Shown piece by piece: positions 50,197 to 61,346 of a stretch of 64,000 nucleotides of DNA. Numbering within the stretch: position 1 is the stretch's first letter; every line of letters begins with the position of its first letter. Under the pieces are notes generated by a model, which made no database searches, was not told where the DNA came from, and was given only the letters and a program-made list of their open reading frames with translations. Position numbers and translations under genes: made by a program. Location: the NCBI RefSeq assembly GCF_026008495.1, contig NZ_BQUN01000118.1:1-64000 (forward strand). The letters are read 5' to 3'. The stretch is from Streptomyces sp. A012304 (lineage in GTDB: Bacteria > Actinomycetota > Actinomycetes > Streptomycetales > Streptomycetaceae).

Positions 50197-50969
50197 CAGG
50201 CCGGGACGAGGGAGAGGAAGTGCCGCAGATAGCGCGGGTTGACCCGGCGCATCGACAGCAGCACGTACAGGTCGGCGACGCCGAAGTCGGTGTCGTGTGC
50301 GGGTTCCCCGCACACCCAGGCGCCGAGGCGGAGGTAGCCGCGCAGCAGGGCGGGCAGTTCGGTGCGGGCGGGCGGCGGGACGTCGGCCCGCGGCACCCAC
50401 GGCAGCAGCGGCCGGACCCGGTACTCCTCCGGCGCCAGGTGCTTGTCGCGCACCCGCTCCCAGGCGCCGGCCGCGAGGGCGCCGCCGTCGGCGAGCGGGA
50501 TCGAGCAGCAGCCGGCCAGCCACTCGTGGCCGTGGTCCACCATGTAGCGGGCGATCCCGGCCCAGATGAGGCCGATGACGGCGCCGTCGCGGTGGTCGGG
50601 GTGCACACAGGAGCGGCCGACCTCGACGAGGCCGGGCCGGATGCCGTCGAGCGGGGCCAGGTCGAACTCGCCCTCCGAGTACAGCCGCCCGGCGACCGCG
50701 GCACGCTCCGGCGGGAGCAGCCGGTAGGTGCCGACGACCTGCCCGGTGTCGGCGTCGCGGACCAGCAGGTGGTCGCAGTAGGCGTCGAAGGGGTCGATGT
50801 CGAGGCCGGGCTGGGCGGAGGTGAGCAGCGCGCCCATCTCCCCGGCGAAGACGTCGTGCCGCAGGCGCTGCGCGGCCCGCACATCGGCCTCGTCGCGGGC
50901 GAGGGAGACGGTGTAGCGGACGGGGGCCGTGGACTGCGGGGGACGATCGAGCGTGGAAACGCCGGTCAT
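50196..50969 (-). CDS. olsB: Ornithine N-acyltransferase (OlsB-like GNAT)
   Basis: 257 aa, start MTGVSTLDRPPQSTAPVRYT. Acetyltransf_5/hemolysin-like GNAT: YTVSLARDEADVRAAQRLRH, FAGEMGALLTSAQPGLDIDP, FDAYCDHLLVRDADTGQVVG, VEVGRSCVHPDHRDGAVIGL and WLAGCCSIPLADGGA. This fits OlsB, which transfers a 3-hydroxyacyl group from ACP to ornithine. Together with the overlapping PlsC-type gene it would give ornithine lipids, phosphate-free membrane lipids. Substrate assignment is inferred from the pairing. Confidence 0.88.
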   Translation of the reverse strand: MTGVSTLDRPPQSTAPVRYTVSLARDEADVRAAQRLRHDVFAGEMGALLTSAQPGLDIDPFDAYCDHLLVRDADTGQVVGTYRLLPPERAAVAGRLYSEGEFDLAPLDGIRPGLVEVGRSCVHPDHRDGAVIGLIWAGIARYMVDHGHEWLAGCCSIPLADGGALAAGAWERVRDKHLAPEEYRVRPLLPWVPRADVPPPARTELPALLRGYLRLGAWVCGEPAHDTDFGVADLYVLLSMRRVNPRYLRHFLSLVPA

Positions 50970-51130
50970 GGCTTACTCCTGGACACGCACGAAGGGGGAC
51001 GGAGCGGTACCCCCTGTTTCTTCCGACGCCGGTTGGCGCCCACGTGACCGGTGCCCGGAGAGCGGATGTGGGAATGCTGAATGCCAGGCGCTCGGGCGTG
51101 TCGTGCCGCGGCCCCGCCCGGAGAGCCAGA

Positions 51131-51163
51131 CGGGGCCGGGGATGAGCACCACTCCCGGCCCCG
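51131..51163. terminator. Hairpin downstream of sdhB
   Basis: 10-bp stem CGGGGCCGGG / CCCGGCCCCG with a 13-nt loop, 38 bp past the sdhB stop. The rest of 50970-51200 holds no gene. Confidence 0.6.
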
Positions 51164-51200
51164 CCCGTCCACCGTCTCGGCGAACGTTCCGTGTGCCCCG

Positions 51201-51943
51201 CTACCGCTTCACCTTCCGCGTGGCCCGCAGCCATTCCTTGTTCATCCCGGTGATGGACACCAGCGGGATGCCCTTGGGGCAGGCGGTGGCGCACTCGCCG
51301 GTGAGGGTGCAGCCGCCGAAGCCCTCCTCGTCCATCTGCGCCACCATGTCCAGCACCCGGGTCTCGCGTTCGGGCGCGCCCTGCGGCAGCACGTTGAGGT
51401 GGTTGATCTTGGCGGAGGTGAACAGCATCGCGGCGCCGTTGGGGCAGGCGGCCACGCACGCCCCGCAGCCGATGCACTCCGCGTGCTCGAAGGCGAAGTC
51501 GGCGTCCGGCTTCGGTACGGGTGTGGCGTGGGCCTCGGGCGCGGAGCCGGTCGGCGCGGTGATGTAGCCGCCCGCCTGGATGATCCGGTCGAACGCCGAC
51601 CGGTCGACGACCAGGTCCTTGATCACGGGGAACGCCGACGCCCGCCACGGCTCGATGTCGATCGTGTCGCCGTCCCGGAAGGACCGCATGTGCAGTTGGC
51701 AGGTCGTGGTGCGCTCCGGCCCGTGCGCGTCGCCGTTGATGACGAGCGAGCACGCGCCGCAGATGCCCTCACGGCAGTCGTGGTCGAAGGCGACCGGGTC
51801 CTCGCCCTTGAGGATGAGCTCCTCGTTGAGCGTGTCGAGCATCTCCAGGAACGACATGTCGGGCGAGACGCCGTCCACCTCGTACGTGGACATGGCGCCG
51901 TCGGCGTCGGCGTTCTTCTGCCGCCAGACGCGCAGGGTGAGCT

Positions 51944-51947
<4 letters not shown>
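51201..51947 (-). CDS. sdhB: Succinate dehydrogenase iron-sulfur subunit
   Basis: 248 aa from ATG 51947, overlapping the flavoprotein stop (ATGA). The ferredoxin-type [2Fe-2S] motif is [17 protein letters not shown] then [11 protein letters not shown], and the C-terminal cluster motifs are [20 protein letters not shown] and [20 protein letters not shown]. It passes electrons from FAD to the membrane quinone site. Family length; all Cys ligands present. Confidence 0.97.
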
Positions 51948-53890
<1,943 letters not shown>

Positions 53891-53892
53891 CT

Positions 53893-54600
53893 TCAGCTCA
53901 CCACTCCGGTCATGACGCCCACGGGGACGGCGATGAAGCCGGCCGTGAGCAGCAGCGCGAGGACGTCGGCGACGGCCTTCAGGGCGCGGTCTCGGGTGCG
54001 ACTGCCGACGCCGAGGGTCTGGGCGGCGCTCCAGAAGCCGTGCCGGACGTGCAGGCCGAGGGCGAGCATCGCGACGATGTAGACGACGTTGCCGTACCAG
54101 GTGGAGAAGGTGTCCACGACGTTCTGGTACGGGTGGCCCTCCTGGAAGCCGCCCGGGTGGACGGTGCCGGTCGTCAGGTCGAGGATGTGCCAGACGATGA
54201 ACAGGCCGAGGATGATCCCGCCCCAGCGCATGGTGCGCGTCGCGTAGCTCGCCCGCGGCTTCTTGTGCACGTACTTGCTGGGGCGTGCCTTGATGTCACG
54301 GCGGCTGAGCTGGTAGGCGGAGACGGCGTGTGCGACGACCGCGACGAGCAGGACGACGCGGATCAGCCAGAGCGTCCACTCGTAGTGCATGAACGGTTCG
54401 CCGACCGTGCGCAGCCAGTGGGCGTAGTGGTTGAACTCGCCGGGCCCGAAGAAGATCTTCAGGTTGCCGATCATGTGGACGACCAGGTACAGCAGCATGA
54501 TCAGGCCGCTGACGGCCATCACCGTCTTCTTGCCGACGGAGGAGTCCCACACGGTGCGCGCCATCGACGGCCGTCGGTCCGTCCGCGTTGCCAGAGCCAT
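53893..54600 (-). CDS. sdhC: Succinate dehydrogenase cytochrome b558 subunit
   Basis: 235 aa from ATG 54600; ATG 54564 ([13 protein letters not shown]) is also possible. Five TM helices as in type B single-subunit anchors: [80 protein letters not shown] and [19 protein letters not shown]. The His residues in VVHMIGN, AHAVS, WHILD and HVRHG are the heme b ligands. It anchors SdhA/B and binds quinone. First of the sdhCAB operon, divergent from a LysR gene. Confidence 0.95.
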   Translation of the reverse strand: MALATRTDRRPSMARTVWDSSVGKKTVMAVSGLIMLLYLVVHMIGNLKIFFGPGEFNHYAHWLRTVGEPFMHYEWTLWLIRVVLLVAVVAHAVSAYQLSRRDIKARPSKYVHKKPRASYATRTMRWGGIILGLFIVWHILDLTTGTVHPGGFQEGHPYQNVVDTFSTWYGNVVYIVAMLALGLHVRHGFWSAAQTLGVGSRTRDRALKAVADVLALLLTAGFIAVPVGVMTGVVS

Positions 54601-54659
54601 GGCACAGGACGCTAGAGCCGTCCCACCCCATCAGTCCAAGACATGGTACGGCTGGATTC

Positions 54660-54676
54660 GATAGGGCAGGCCTATC
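54660..54676. promoter_or_regulatory. Candidate LysR operator between sdhC and the regulator gene
   Basis: Dyad GATAGG / CCTATC with spacer GCAGG, 8 bp before the LysR start and 60 bp upstream of sdhC. A T-N11-A core is compatible with LysR-type sites. Confidence 0.55.
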
Positions 54677-54684
54677 ATGGCTGG

Positions 54685-55569
54685 ATGCAGTTCCAGCAGC
54701 TCCAGTACTTCGTGGCGGTCGCCGAGACGCGGCACTTCACCCGGGCCGCCGAGCTCGTGCATGTCGCGCAGCCGTCGTTGTCCCAGCAGATCAAGGCGCT
54801 GGAGCGGGAGTTGGGGGCGGATCTGTTCCTGCGGGCGCGGGGCAACATCACCCTCACCGACGCCGGGGAGGCGCTGCTGCCGCTGGCCCGCCGGATCCTC
54901 GCGGACACCGAGACCGCGCGGTACGAGGTGCAGGAGCTGGTGCAGCTGCGCAGCGGCCGGGTGCGGCTCGGCGCGACCCCGAGTCTGTGCACGGGTCTGC
55001 TGCCGGACGTGCTGCGTGCCTTCCACGACCGGTACCCCGGCATCCGGCTGCTGATCGAGGAGGGCGGCTCGCACGACCTGGTGCGCGAGCTGGCCCGTGG
55101 CGCACTCGACCTGGCCCTGGTCGTCCTGCCGCTGCCCACGCCCTCCCCCGCCCTGACGACGGTGGAGCTGCTGCGGGAGGACCTGGTGGTCGTCTCCTCC
55201 CCGGAGGCCACGCGTCCGGGCCACGGCCGCCGTACGGTCCGTATCGCCGACCTGGAGGGCGAACGCCTGGTGATGTTCCGCCACGGCTACGACCTGCGGG
55301 AACTGACCGTCGCGGCCTGCCGTGCCGAGGGGTTCGAGCCGGACTTCGCGGTGGAGGGCGGGGAGATGGACGCGGTGCTGGGGTTCGTGCGGGCGGGGCT
55401 GGGGGTCGCCGTCGTACCGCGCATGGTCGCCGCGCGCTCCGGGCGGGGCCTTAGGGTCACCCCGCTGGCCCGCCCCGGGCTGCACCGGACGATCGCCCTG
55501 GCCCACCGCAGCGATGTGGCTCCGCCTCGGGCGGCTCGGGAGTTGCAGCGGATGCTGCTGGAGCGGTGA
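54685..55569 (+). CDS. LysR-family transcriptional regulator (divergent from sdhCAB)
   Basis: 294 aa from ATG 54685; the extension to 54643 would read through the dyad. LysR HTH: MQFQQLQYFVAVAETRHFTR, AAELVHVAQPSLSQQIKALE, ELGADLFLRARGNITLTDAG. The C-terminal sensor includes VRLGATPSLCTGLLPDVLRA and DLALVVLPLPTPSPALTTVE. Its position opposite sdhCAB suggests it controls that operon and itself. Co-inducer unknown. Confidence 0.92.
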   Translation: MQFQQLQYFVAVAETRHFTRAAELVHVAQPSLSQQIKALERELGADLFLRARGNITLTDAGEALLPLARRILADTETARYEVQELVQLRSGRVRLGATPSLCTGLLPDVLRAFHDRYPGIRLLIEEGGSHDLVRELARGALDLALVVLPLPTPSPALTTVELLREDLVVVSSPEATRPGHGRRTVRIADLEGERLVMFRHGYDLRELTVAACRAEGFEPDFAVEGGEMDAVLGFVRAGLGVAVVPRMVAARSGRGLRVTPLARPGLHRTIALAHRSDVAPPRAARELQRMLLER

Positions 55570-55728
55570 GGGTCCCTTGCGGGGCCTGTTGCCGCCGTTT
55601 CGGATGCGCGCCGTCGCGGACCGCGCGGGCGCGTGGGGGCCGGTCGCGCAGTTCCCCGCGCCCCTGGCGGGTCCGCCCGGCCCTCGGCCGGCCGTGAAGG
55701 CACGCCGCGGGGCCGGCGGACGGGGTGG

Positions 55729-56193
55729 TCAGGGGTTGGGGCGGCTGTGGCGGTCGGCTGCCGCGGAGCGGATGGCGTTCAGGGGGATGTGGGCCTGGGC
55801 GCAGAGCGTGGCCAGGTCGAAGTAGATCGTCTCGCCTGCCATCCGGCCGTCCCGGAAGGGGACGACGTTGGCGAAGGGCACCTCGAAGGCGCCGCCTCCC
55901 GGGGGGACGCCGAGCCAGTCCCCGCGGCTGGTGCCGCGCAGAGTTCCCCACACGGCGATGACGTCGTCGCCGTAGGTGATCCCCTCGTCCTCGGGGGTGA
56001 GGTCGGGGAACGCCGTGAAGTACTGCTGCTGGTAGGCGGCGCGCACCGCGTCCCTGCCCTGGCTGCGCAGCCCGAGCGCCTTCGTCTCGAGGAAGCAGTC
56101 CGTGACGAACGTGCGGAGAATGCCGTCGATGTCCCGCGCCGCCTCCGCCTCCCGGTGGGTCTCGAAGAGGCGGCGCATCTCGGTGGTGTCCAT
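55729..56193 (-). CDS. SnoaL-like/NTF2-fold ester cyclase family protein
   Basis: 154 aa from ATG 56193. NTF2-like sequence: MRRLFETHREAEAARDIDGI, FVTDCFLETKALGLRSQGRD, AAYQQQYFTAFPDLTPEDEG, WGTLRGTSRGDWLGVPPGGG and VPFRDGRMAGETIYFDLATL, matching SnoaL-like proteins. Not part of a polyketide cluster here. Function unknown beyond the fold. Confidence 0.85.
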   Translation of the reverse strand: MDTTEMRRLFETHREAEAARDIDGILRTFVTDCFLETKALGLRSQGRDAVRAAYQQQYFTAFPDLTPEDEGITYGDDVIAVWGTLRGTSRGDWLGVPPGGGAFEVPFANVVPFRDGRMAGETIYFDLATLCAQAHIPLNAIRSAAADRHSRPNP

Positions 56194-56292
56194 ACCCGCG
56201 CTCCCTGCGACCGGGCCCGGTCGGGTCCTCTTCCCCGATCGTAGGAAGCGGCCGGCGGGCGGGCCACCGGGACGGGTGCGCCCGCCCGGCGC

Positions 56293-58428
56293 TCAGCCCG
56301 TCGCGTCCGCCATGGCCAGCTCGTGCAGCCGCTCCGGCGGGCCCGGGCGGGCGTAGTACCAGCCCTGGGCCGTGTCGCAGCCCAGTATCCGCAGCTGCTC
56401 GGCCTGGGCCCCGGTCTCCACGCCCTCCACGGTGACCGCGAGGTCGAGGCTGTGGGCGAGTGAGACGATCCCCTCGACGATCTTCAGGTCGACGGGGTCG
56501 GCCGGGAATTGCTGCATGCTCTGGGTGAAGGACCGATCCAGCTTGAGCACGCTCACCGGCAGCCGGCGCAGGTTGGCGAGGTTGGAGTAGCCGGTGCCGA
56601 AGTCGTCCAGGGCGATGTCGACGCCCATCTCCGCGAGCCGGCGCAGCGGCTTGAGCAGATCGTCGTCGGCGCCGATCAGGGCCGACTCGGTGACCTCCAG
56701 GCACAGCGCCTCGGGCTCGACGCCCGCGCGCTCCAGGATGTCGACGGTGTCCTGCACCAGCCCGGGGTGCGTGAGCTGGCACGGCGAGAGGTTGACGTTG
56801 ATGCGCAGGGGGGTCGTCTCCCCGTTGCGTTCTCGCCACGCGCGGGCCTGCCGCACCGAGTGCTCCAGCACCCAGCGGCCCAGCGGAACGATCAGCCCGG
56901 TGCGCTCGGCGAGCGGGATGAACCGGTCGGGGCCGAGCACCCCGTGCTGCGGGTGCAGCCAGCGCACCAGGGCCTCCGCGCCGCGCACACTGCCGTCACC
57001 GAGGTGCACCAGCGGCTGGTACTCGATGAAGAACTCGCCCCGCTCCAGCGCGGCCGGCAGGGCCGTGGTCAGCCCGTGGCGGGTGATCGCGCGGGCGTCG
57101 GCCTCGGCGTCGGCCAGTTCGAAGCGGTTGCCGCCCGCCGACTTCGCCCGGTACATCGTGATGTCCGCGCTGCGCAGCACCTCCGCCGCGCTGCGCTCCC
57201 CCGCCGCGCCCTCCACGATGCCGATGCTGCCGCGCACGGTCAGCTCCCGGCCGTCGATCCGCACGGGCGTGATGAGGGCGTTCATGATGCGCGCGGCCAG
57301 GTCGTCGACCTCGCGGCGGGTGTCGGGGCCGGTGGTCAGCGCCACGAACTCGTCGCCGCCGAGCCGGGCGACCATCTCGCCGGGCGCCGTCGCGCAGGAC
57401 TGGAGCCGGTCCGCGACCTCCACCAGCAGCCGGTCGCCGGCCGCGTGGCCGAGGCTGTCGTTGATGGTCTTGAAACCGTCCAGGTCGAGGTAGCACAGGC
57501 CGAAGCGCTGCTCCTTCCCGGCGGCCAGCACCTTCTCCAGCCGTTCGAAGAACAGCGTGCGGTTGGGCAGGCCGGTGAGGGCGTCGTGGGTGGCCTCGTA
57601 GCGCAGCCGCAGGTTGAGCAGGCGCCGCTCGGTGGTGTCCTCCATCAGCGCCAGCTGGTACTGCGGCCGGCCGTCGGCGTCCCGCAGCAGGGAGACCGTC
57701 AGATTCGTCCACAGGACCGTTCCGTCAGGGCGGTAGAACGCCTTCTCCACGTGGTAGTGCTCGCGTTCGCCGCGCACCAGCTCCTCGTAGAGCTTCCACA
57801 CCTGAGGCGCGTCCTCGGCGTGCGTCCACTCGCGGACGTTGCGGCCGCGCACGGTCTGCTCGCCGCCGCCGAACATGCGCATCATCGCCCCGTTGATCTG
57901 CAGGACGTTGCCTTCCAGGTCGGCGATGCCGATCCCTATGGCGGCGCCCTCGAAGACGGCGCGGAAGCGGGCCTCGCTGGCATGCAGCGCCTGCGCCACC
58001 ACGCCCTGCGCCTGCAACGCCGCCTGGGCGATGGCCTCCTGCTCGGCGAGCGTGCGGGCGCGCAGCGCCTGCGCGTACCCGGCGGCCATGGCGTGCTGGA
58101 GCCGGGAACAGCGTGTGCGCAGGTCCTCCTGCGGTCCGTCCTCGCCGCAGTACAGCACCAGGTAGGCGTCGACGCAGTCCAGGCTGGCGCTGAGCGCGTC
58201 CGGGTCGGTGCAGTGCGCGTCGACCAGCGCCGCGCCGACCGCCTTTGCGGCCTCGGCGTCGAAGGCCCGGGCCCGCAGCGCCTCACTCAGCCGCCGGGCC
58301 AGCGGCAGCAGTCGCTCCTCGAACTCCGGCCGGGTCAGCGACGTCGACGTCACCGGGAACACCGCCCGGCTCCAGATCGTCGCGAACCGGCGCAGTCTGT
58401 CCTCCGGCCCGTCCGGCTCGGCGATCAC
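56293..58428 (-). CDS. rmdA: PAS-GGDEF-EAL cyclic di-GMP enzyme RmdA
   Basis: 711 aa. An N-terminal helical region (1-150), a PAS domain (~155-275; ARFRAVFEGAAIGIGIADLE), a GGDEF domain (~285-450) with intact RLGGDEFVAL, and an EAL domain (~460-705) with intact RGAEALVRWLHP and the metal site ALDDFGTGYSNLANL. Both cyclase and phosphodiesterase centres look complete. RmdA of S. coelicolor, a cytoplasmic phosphodiesterase affecting development, has this architecture and the same neighbourhood (sdh, LysR). No TM segments. The stop overlaps the methyltransferase gene region by 4 bp (its start is coupled to that gene). Confidence 0.93.
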   Translation of the reverse strand: MIAEPDGPEDRLRRFATIWSRAVFPVTSTSLTRPEFEERLLPLARRLSEALRARAFDAEAAKAVGAALVDAHCTDPDALSASLDCVDAYLVLYCGEDGPQEDLRTRCSRLQHAMAAGYAQALRARTLAEQEAIAQAALQAQGVVAQALHASEARFRAVFEGAAIGIGIADLEGNVLQINGAMMRMFGGGEQTVRGRNVREWTHAEDAPQVWKLYEELVRGEREHYHVEKAFYRPDGTVLWTNLTVSLLRDADGRPQYQLALMEDTTERRLLNLRLRYEATHDALTGLPNRTLFFERLEKVLAAGKEQRFGLCYLDLDGFKTINDSLGHAAGDRLLVEVADRLQSCATAPGEMVARLGGDEFVALTTGPDTRREVDDLAARIMNALITPVRIDGRELTVRGSIGIVEGAAGERSAAEVLRSADITMYRAKSAGGNRFELADAEADARAITRHGLTTALPAALERGEFFIEYQPLVHLGDGSVRGAEALVRWLHPQHGVLGPDRFIPLAERTGLIVPLGRWVLEHSVRQARAWRERNGETTPLRINVNLSPCQLTHPGLVQDTVDILERAGVEPEALCLEVTESALIGADDDLLKPLRRLAEMGVDIALDDFGTGYSNLANLRRLPVSVLKLDRSFTQSMQQFPADPVDLKIVEGIVSLAHSLDLAVTVEGVETGAQAEQLRILGCDTAQGWYYARPGPPERLHELAMADATG

Positions 58429-59237
58429 GAAGTACGCCCCACGCCCGCGAAACCGGAGAAGGCGTACGGATCCTCGTCCTCCGGTGCCGTCTCCGGCCGC
58501 CAGTGCGGCATCGGCACCAGTCCCGGTTCCACCATGTCGTACCCCTCGAAGAACCGCGCGATCTTCTCACGCGAGCGCATGATCAGCGGGTTGCGAATGT
58601 CCTTGTATACGTCCACCGCGCCCTCGGCCTCCCGCTGCGGCAAAGGGATTCCCTCGTACGAGGCATGGGTGAGGACGAGCAGGCTGCCGGGTGCGAGCGC
58701 GGCGGTCAGCTCGGCGACGGCCGCGTACGGGTCGTCCTCGTCCTCCACGAAGTGCAGTACGGCGACGAGGAGCAGGGCCACCGGCCGGTCCAGGTCGAGG
58801 AGTCGTCCGACCTGGGGGCTGGTGAGGATGTCCTGCGGCTTGCGCAGGTCGGCGGCGACGACGTCCGCGTCGGCGTCGTCCGCCAGCACCGTCTGGCTGT
58901 GCGCGACGGCCACCGGGTCGTGGTCGACGTAGACGACGCGGGCGCCGGGCCCGGTGGCCCGGGCCACCTCGTGGACGCTGCCGAAGGTGGGGATGCCCGA
59001 ACCGACGTCCAGGAACTGGGTGATGCCCCGGCCGATCGCGTACCGCACCGCGCGCCGGGTGAACGCCCGGTTCGCCTGGGCGATCTTGGGGAGTCCCGGC
59101 ATGAACTCCATGGCCCTGCGGGCCGCTTCCCGGTCTACCTCGAAGTTGTGCGAACCGCCCAGGTAGTAGTCGTAGATCCGCGAGACACTGGGCACGGAGA
59201 TGTCGATGCTCCGTGGGGCCCAGGCGGGTCGCTCCAT
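58425..59237 (-). CDS. SAM-dependent methyltransferase (DUF574/Methyltransf_19)
   Basis: 270 aa from ATG 59237 (GGAGAG upstream); TTG 59249 is the farther reading. Typical Streptomyces family: SVSRIYDYYLGGSHNFEVDR, FTRRAVRYAIGRGITQFLDV, GSGIPTFGSVHEVARATGPG (SAM loop) and VVYVDHDPVAVAHSQTVLAD. It overlaps rmdA by 4 bp, so the two are probably coexpressed. Substrate unknown; these genes often pair with regulatory proteins. Confidence 0.92.
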   Translation of the reverse strand: MERPAWAPRSIDISVPSVSRIYDYYLGGSHNFEVDREAARRAMEFMPGLPKIAQANRAFTRRAVRYAIGRGITQFLDVGSGIPTFGSVHEVARATGPGARVVYVDHDPVAVAHSQTVLADDADADVVAADLRKPQDILTSPQVGRLLDLDRPVALLLVAVLHFVEDEDDPYAAVAELTAALAPGSLLVLTHASYEGIPLPQREAEGAVDVYKDIRNPLIMRSREKIARFFEGYDMVEPGLVPMPHWRPETAPEDEDPYAFSGFAGVGRTS

Positions 59238-59410
59238 CTCTCTCTCCAAGGCGTAGGCGATCCGGTGTTCGAGCAGAGGCTACTGATCGCCCGCCAAAGG
59301 GGCGAGCGGAAACGGAAATTGACCGTCCGTTCCCGGTCACTGCCTGCGGCACGTGCCGGATCGATGGACCCGAAGGGCTCCCGAAAAGTACCGGATGCGG
59401 ACAGCGCAGT

Positions 59411-59447
59411 GGTCCGCCCCCTCCGTGCGGCGCGGAGGGGGCGGACC
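59411..59447. terminator. Hairpin downstream of the SCO0930-type lipoprotein gene
   Basis: Perfect 15-bp stem GGTCCGCCCCCTCCG / CGGAGGGGGCGGACC, loop TGCGGCG, 54 bp past the lipoprotein stop. Nothing else is seen in 59238-59500. Confidence 0.85.
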
Positions 59448-59500
59448 GGGGGTCGTGCGTGCCGGGGCAGACGCGGGGATCAGCCCTGGGGAGGTGATCG

Positions 59501-60508
59501 CTACTGCTTGGGCGCGCCGACCAGCTTTCCGTCGGGGGCCACGGCGTACCACGTGCCGCCGACGCCCTGACCGTTGATGTCGCCGGGTTCCTTGTCACCG
59601 GAGAAGGTGTAGATCGGCGAGCAGTTGACCGTCATCTGCTTGACGCCGTCGGGCCGGGTGAAGCTCATCAGGCCCTTCTTCTGGACGCCCTCGGTGTCGT
59701 TGGTGGCGACCGGGGCGACGGCCGGCCACTTCTCCAGGCAGTCGCCGAGGCACTTCGTCACCGGCTTCGGCCACGCCTGGTCCTTCACGAAGCGGTAGAC
59801 CGTCATGCCGTTCTTGTCGACGACGATCTCGCCGAGGTTGGGGTCCTTGCGCACGGACAGGCCCGGCAGGTCGGACAGCTTGGCCTTCTTGCCGTCGGGG
59901 GCCAGCGCGAACCACTTGCCGCCCACGCCCTGGCCGTTGGTGTCACCGGGGCCGGTGTCCTTCGCGTAGCGGTACACCGCCCAGCCGTCGATGGTCAGCT
60001 GCTTGGTGCCGTCGGAGCGGGTGATCTCGCCGAGCAGGGACTTGTCGATGCCGTCGCCCGCCGTGGCGTCGTCGGCGGGCACGGGCGGCCAGGTGGTCGC
60101 GCAGTCGCCGTCGCAGTTGCTCTTGGGCGGTTCGGCGGTGTCCTGGTCGAAGCGGTAGAGGGTCATGCCGTTGGCGTCGGTCAGGATCTTGCCGAGTTCC
60201 GTGTTCACGGACACCGACAACTGGCCCGCTCCGGAGCCGCCCTGCCCGCCGGTTGCCGCGCCGGTGCCGGTGCCGGGCGAGGCGCTGGCGCCCGTGCCCG
60301 CACCCACGCCCGAGCCCACACCCGCGCCGGTGCCCGTACCGACCCCGCCGATGCCGCTGCCCACGCCCGCGATACCGCCGGCCGGGGCCGTGGCCCCCAC
60401 GTTCTGGCTCGCGTTCGACGTGCCGCTTTCCTGACCGCACGCCGTCGTCAGCGCCAGAACGGACACGGCGCTCGCCACGAGGGAGGCGCTCCGCCAGGAG
60501 GTCTTCAT
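59501..60508 (-). CDS. SCO0930-family repeat lipoprotein
   Basis: 335 aa from ATG 60508 with GGGGAG upstream. A lipoprotein signal ends LALTTAC (Cys24). A Gly/Ala/Val/Thr linker (~38-95) made of GVGTGTGAGVGSG-like repeats spans the wall. Three or four copies of a secreted repeat follow, each with ILTDANGMTLYRFDQDT, CDGDCATTWPPV and DGWAVYRYAKDTGPGDTNGQ type segments (lipoprotein_15/PF03640). Conserved Cys pairs occur in CDGDC and CLGDC. Likely extracellular electron- or metal-related protein; function unproven. Divergent from the proline-rich gene. Confidence 0.92.
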   Translation of the reverse strand: MKTSWRSASLVASAVSVLALTTACGQESGTSNASQNVGATAPAGGIAGVGSGIGGVGTGTGAGVGSGVGAGTGASASPGTGTGAATGGQGGSGAGQLSVSVNTELGKILTDANGMTLYRFDQDTAEPPKSNCDGDCATTWPPVPADDATAGDGIDKSLLGEITRSDGTKQLTIDGWAVYRYAKDTGPGDTNGQGVGGKWFALAPDGKKAKLSDLPGLSVRKDPNLGEIVVDKNGMTVYRFVKDQAWPKPVTKCLGDCLEKWPAVAPVATNDTEGVQKKGLMSFTRPDGVKQMTVNCSPIYTFSGDKEPGDINGQGVGGTWYAVAPDGKLVGAPKQ

Positions 60509-60782
60509 CGTCAACAACTCCCCGATCATCACAAGGGTGTTGCAGCGCCCTGCTGCGCCGCCGCACGGTCATGGGTACGCATGTCGGTGGGCGTTGTGTT
60601 CAACCGGGACACAAAAAACTTTCCGCCGCCTGTGACACCGCCCGTTTCGGACCGTTCCGCTCGCACATGAGTACGCCGAGCCGGACGTGCGAACGCCCGC
60701 CGGCCAAACCCTCCGGCGGGAGACTTCCCCCGTTCGGGGCAATCGGTGCCGCGCGCGGGCGCCGGTCCGCGCGGCAGGCCTC

Positions 60783-61325
60783 ATGATCTCGGTCGTGCAT
60801 GGACCCGAACCGACCCGATCCGCCCGCGCCACCAGGGCTGTGGCCCTGGTGGCCGGGGTCTGGATCCTCGCGGCCGCGCCGGCCGGGGTGGCCGTGGCCG
60901 ACGCCTGCGCGTACGCCTCGACGGGCCCGGGCGGCACCGAGGCGGTCGCGGTCGCGGGGAGTTCGCCGTGGCCGACTCCGCCCAAGTGCCCGGTGCCGAA
61001 GCCGACGCCCAGTCCGACGCCGCCGAAGCCCCGGCCGAAGCCTCCGCCCCCGCCGGCACCGGCCGCACCGCCGGCACCGGCCGCGCCGCTGCCCCGGCCG
61101 ACGCCGCCGCCCCCACCTCCACCGCCTCCGCCGCCCGCCCCGGAGCCGACGCCCAGGGCGACACCCACGCCCACGCCACGCCCCTCCGTGACCCCCGTGA
61201 GCTATCCGGCGTACCGGCCCGCGCCGCGCGGGCGGCCCGCCCGCAGCGGTCCGTCGCCGGTCACCTACGTCCTGCTCATCACCGCGCCCGCCGTGGTCGC
61301 CGTCGCCGCGCTGCGGCCGCGCTAG
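60783..61325 (+). CDS. Secreted proline-rich protein
   Basis: 180 aa from ATG 60783. An N-terminal signal-like helix (AVALVAGVWILAAAPAGVAV, cleavage near ADA) is followed by a short Gly/Ser piece and a ~90-residue Pro-rich wall-spanning tract ([40 protein letters not shown]). A C-terminal hydrophobic helix (VTYVLLITAPAVVAVAAL) ends RPR, like a tail anchor. It probably sits in the cell wall. No catalytic domain. Followed 21 bp later by the DUF4239 gene. Confidence 0.75.
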   Translation: MISVVHGPEPTRSARATRAVALVAGVWILAAAPAGVAVADACAYASTGPGGTEAVAVAGSSPWPTPPKCPVPKPTPSPTPPKPRPKPPPPPAPAAPPAPAAPLPRPTPPPPPPPPPPPAPEPTPRATPTPTPRPSVTPVSYPAYRPAPRGRPARSGPSPVTYVLLITAPAVVAVAALRPR

Positions 61326-61346
61326 TGCCGATCCAGGAGGCATCAC

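Noticed and set aside
60783-61325. Proline-rich frame as a shadow only
   Set aside because: Kept as a gene instead: it has a signal-like start, a C-terminal helix and is followed closely by the DUF4239 gene; the antisense frames are Gly-rich shadows.
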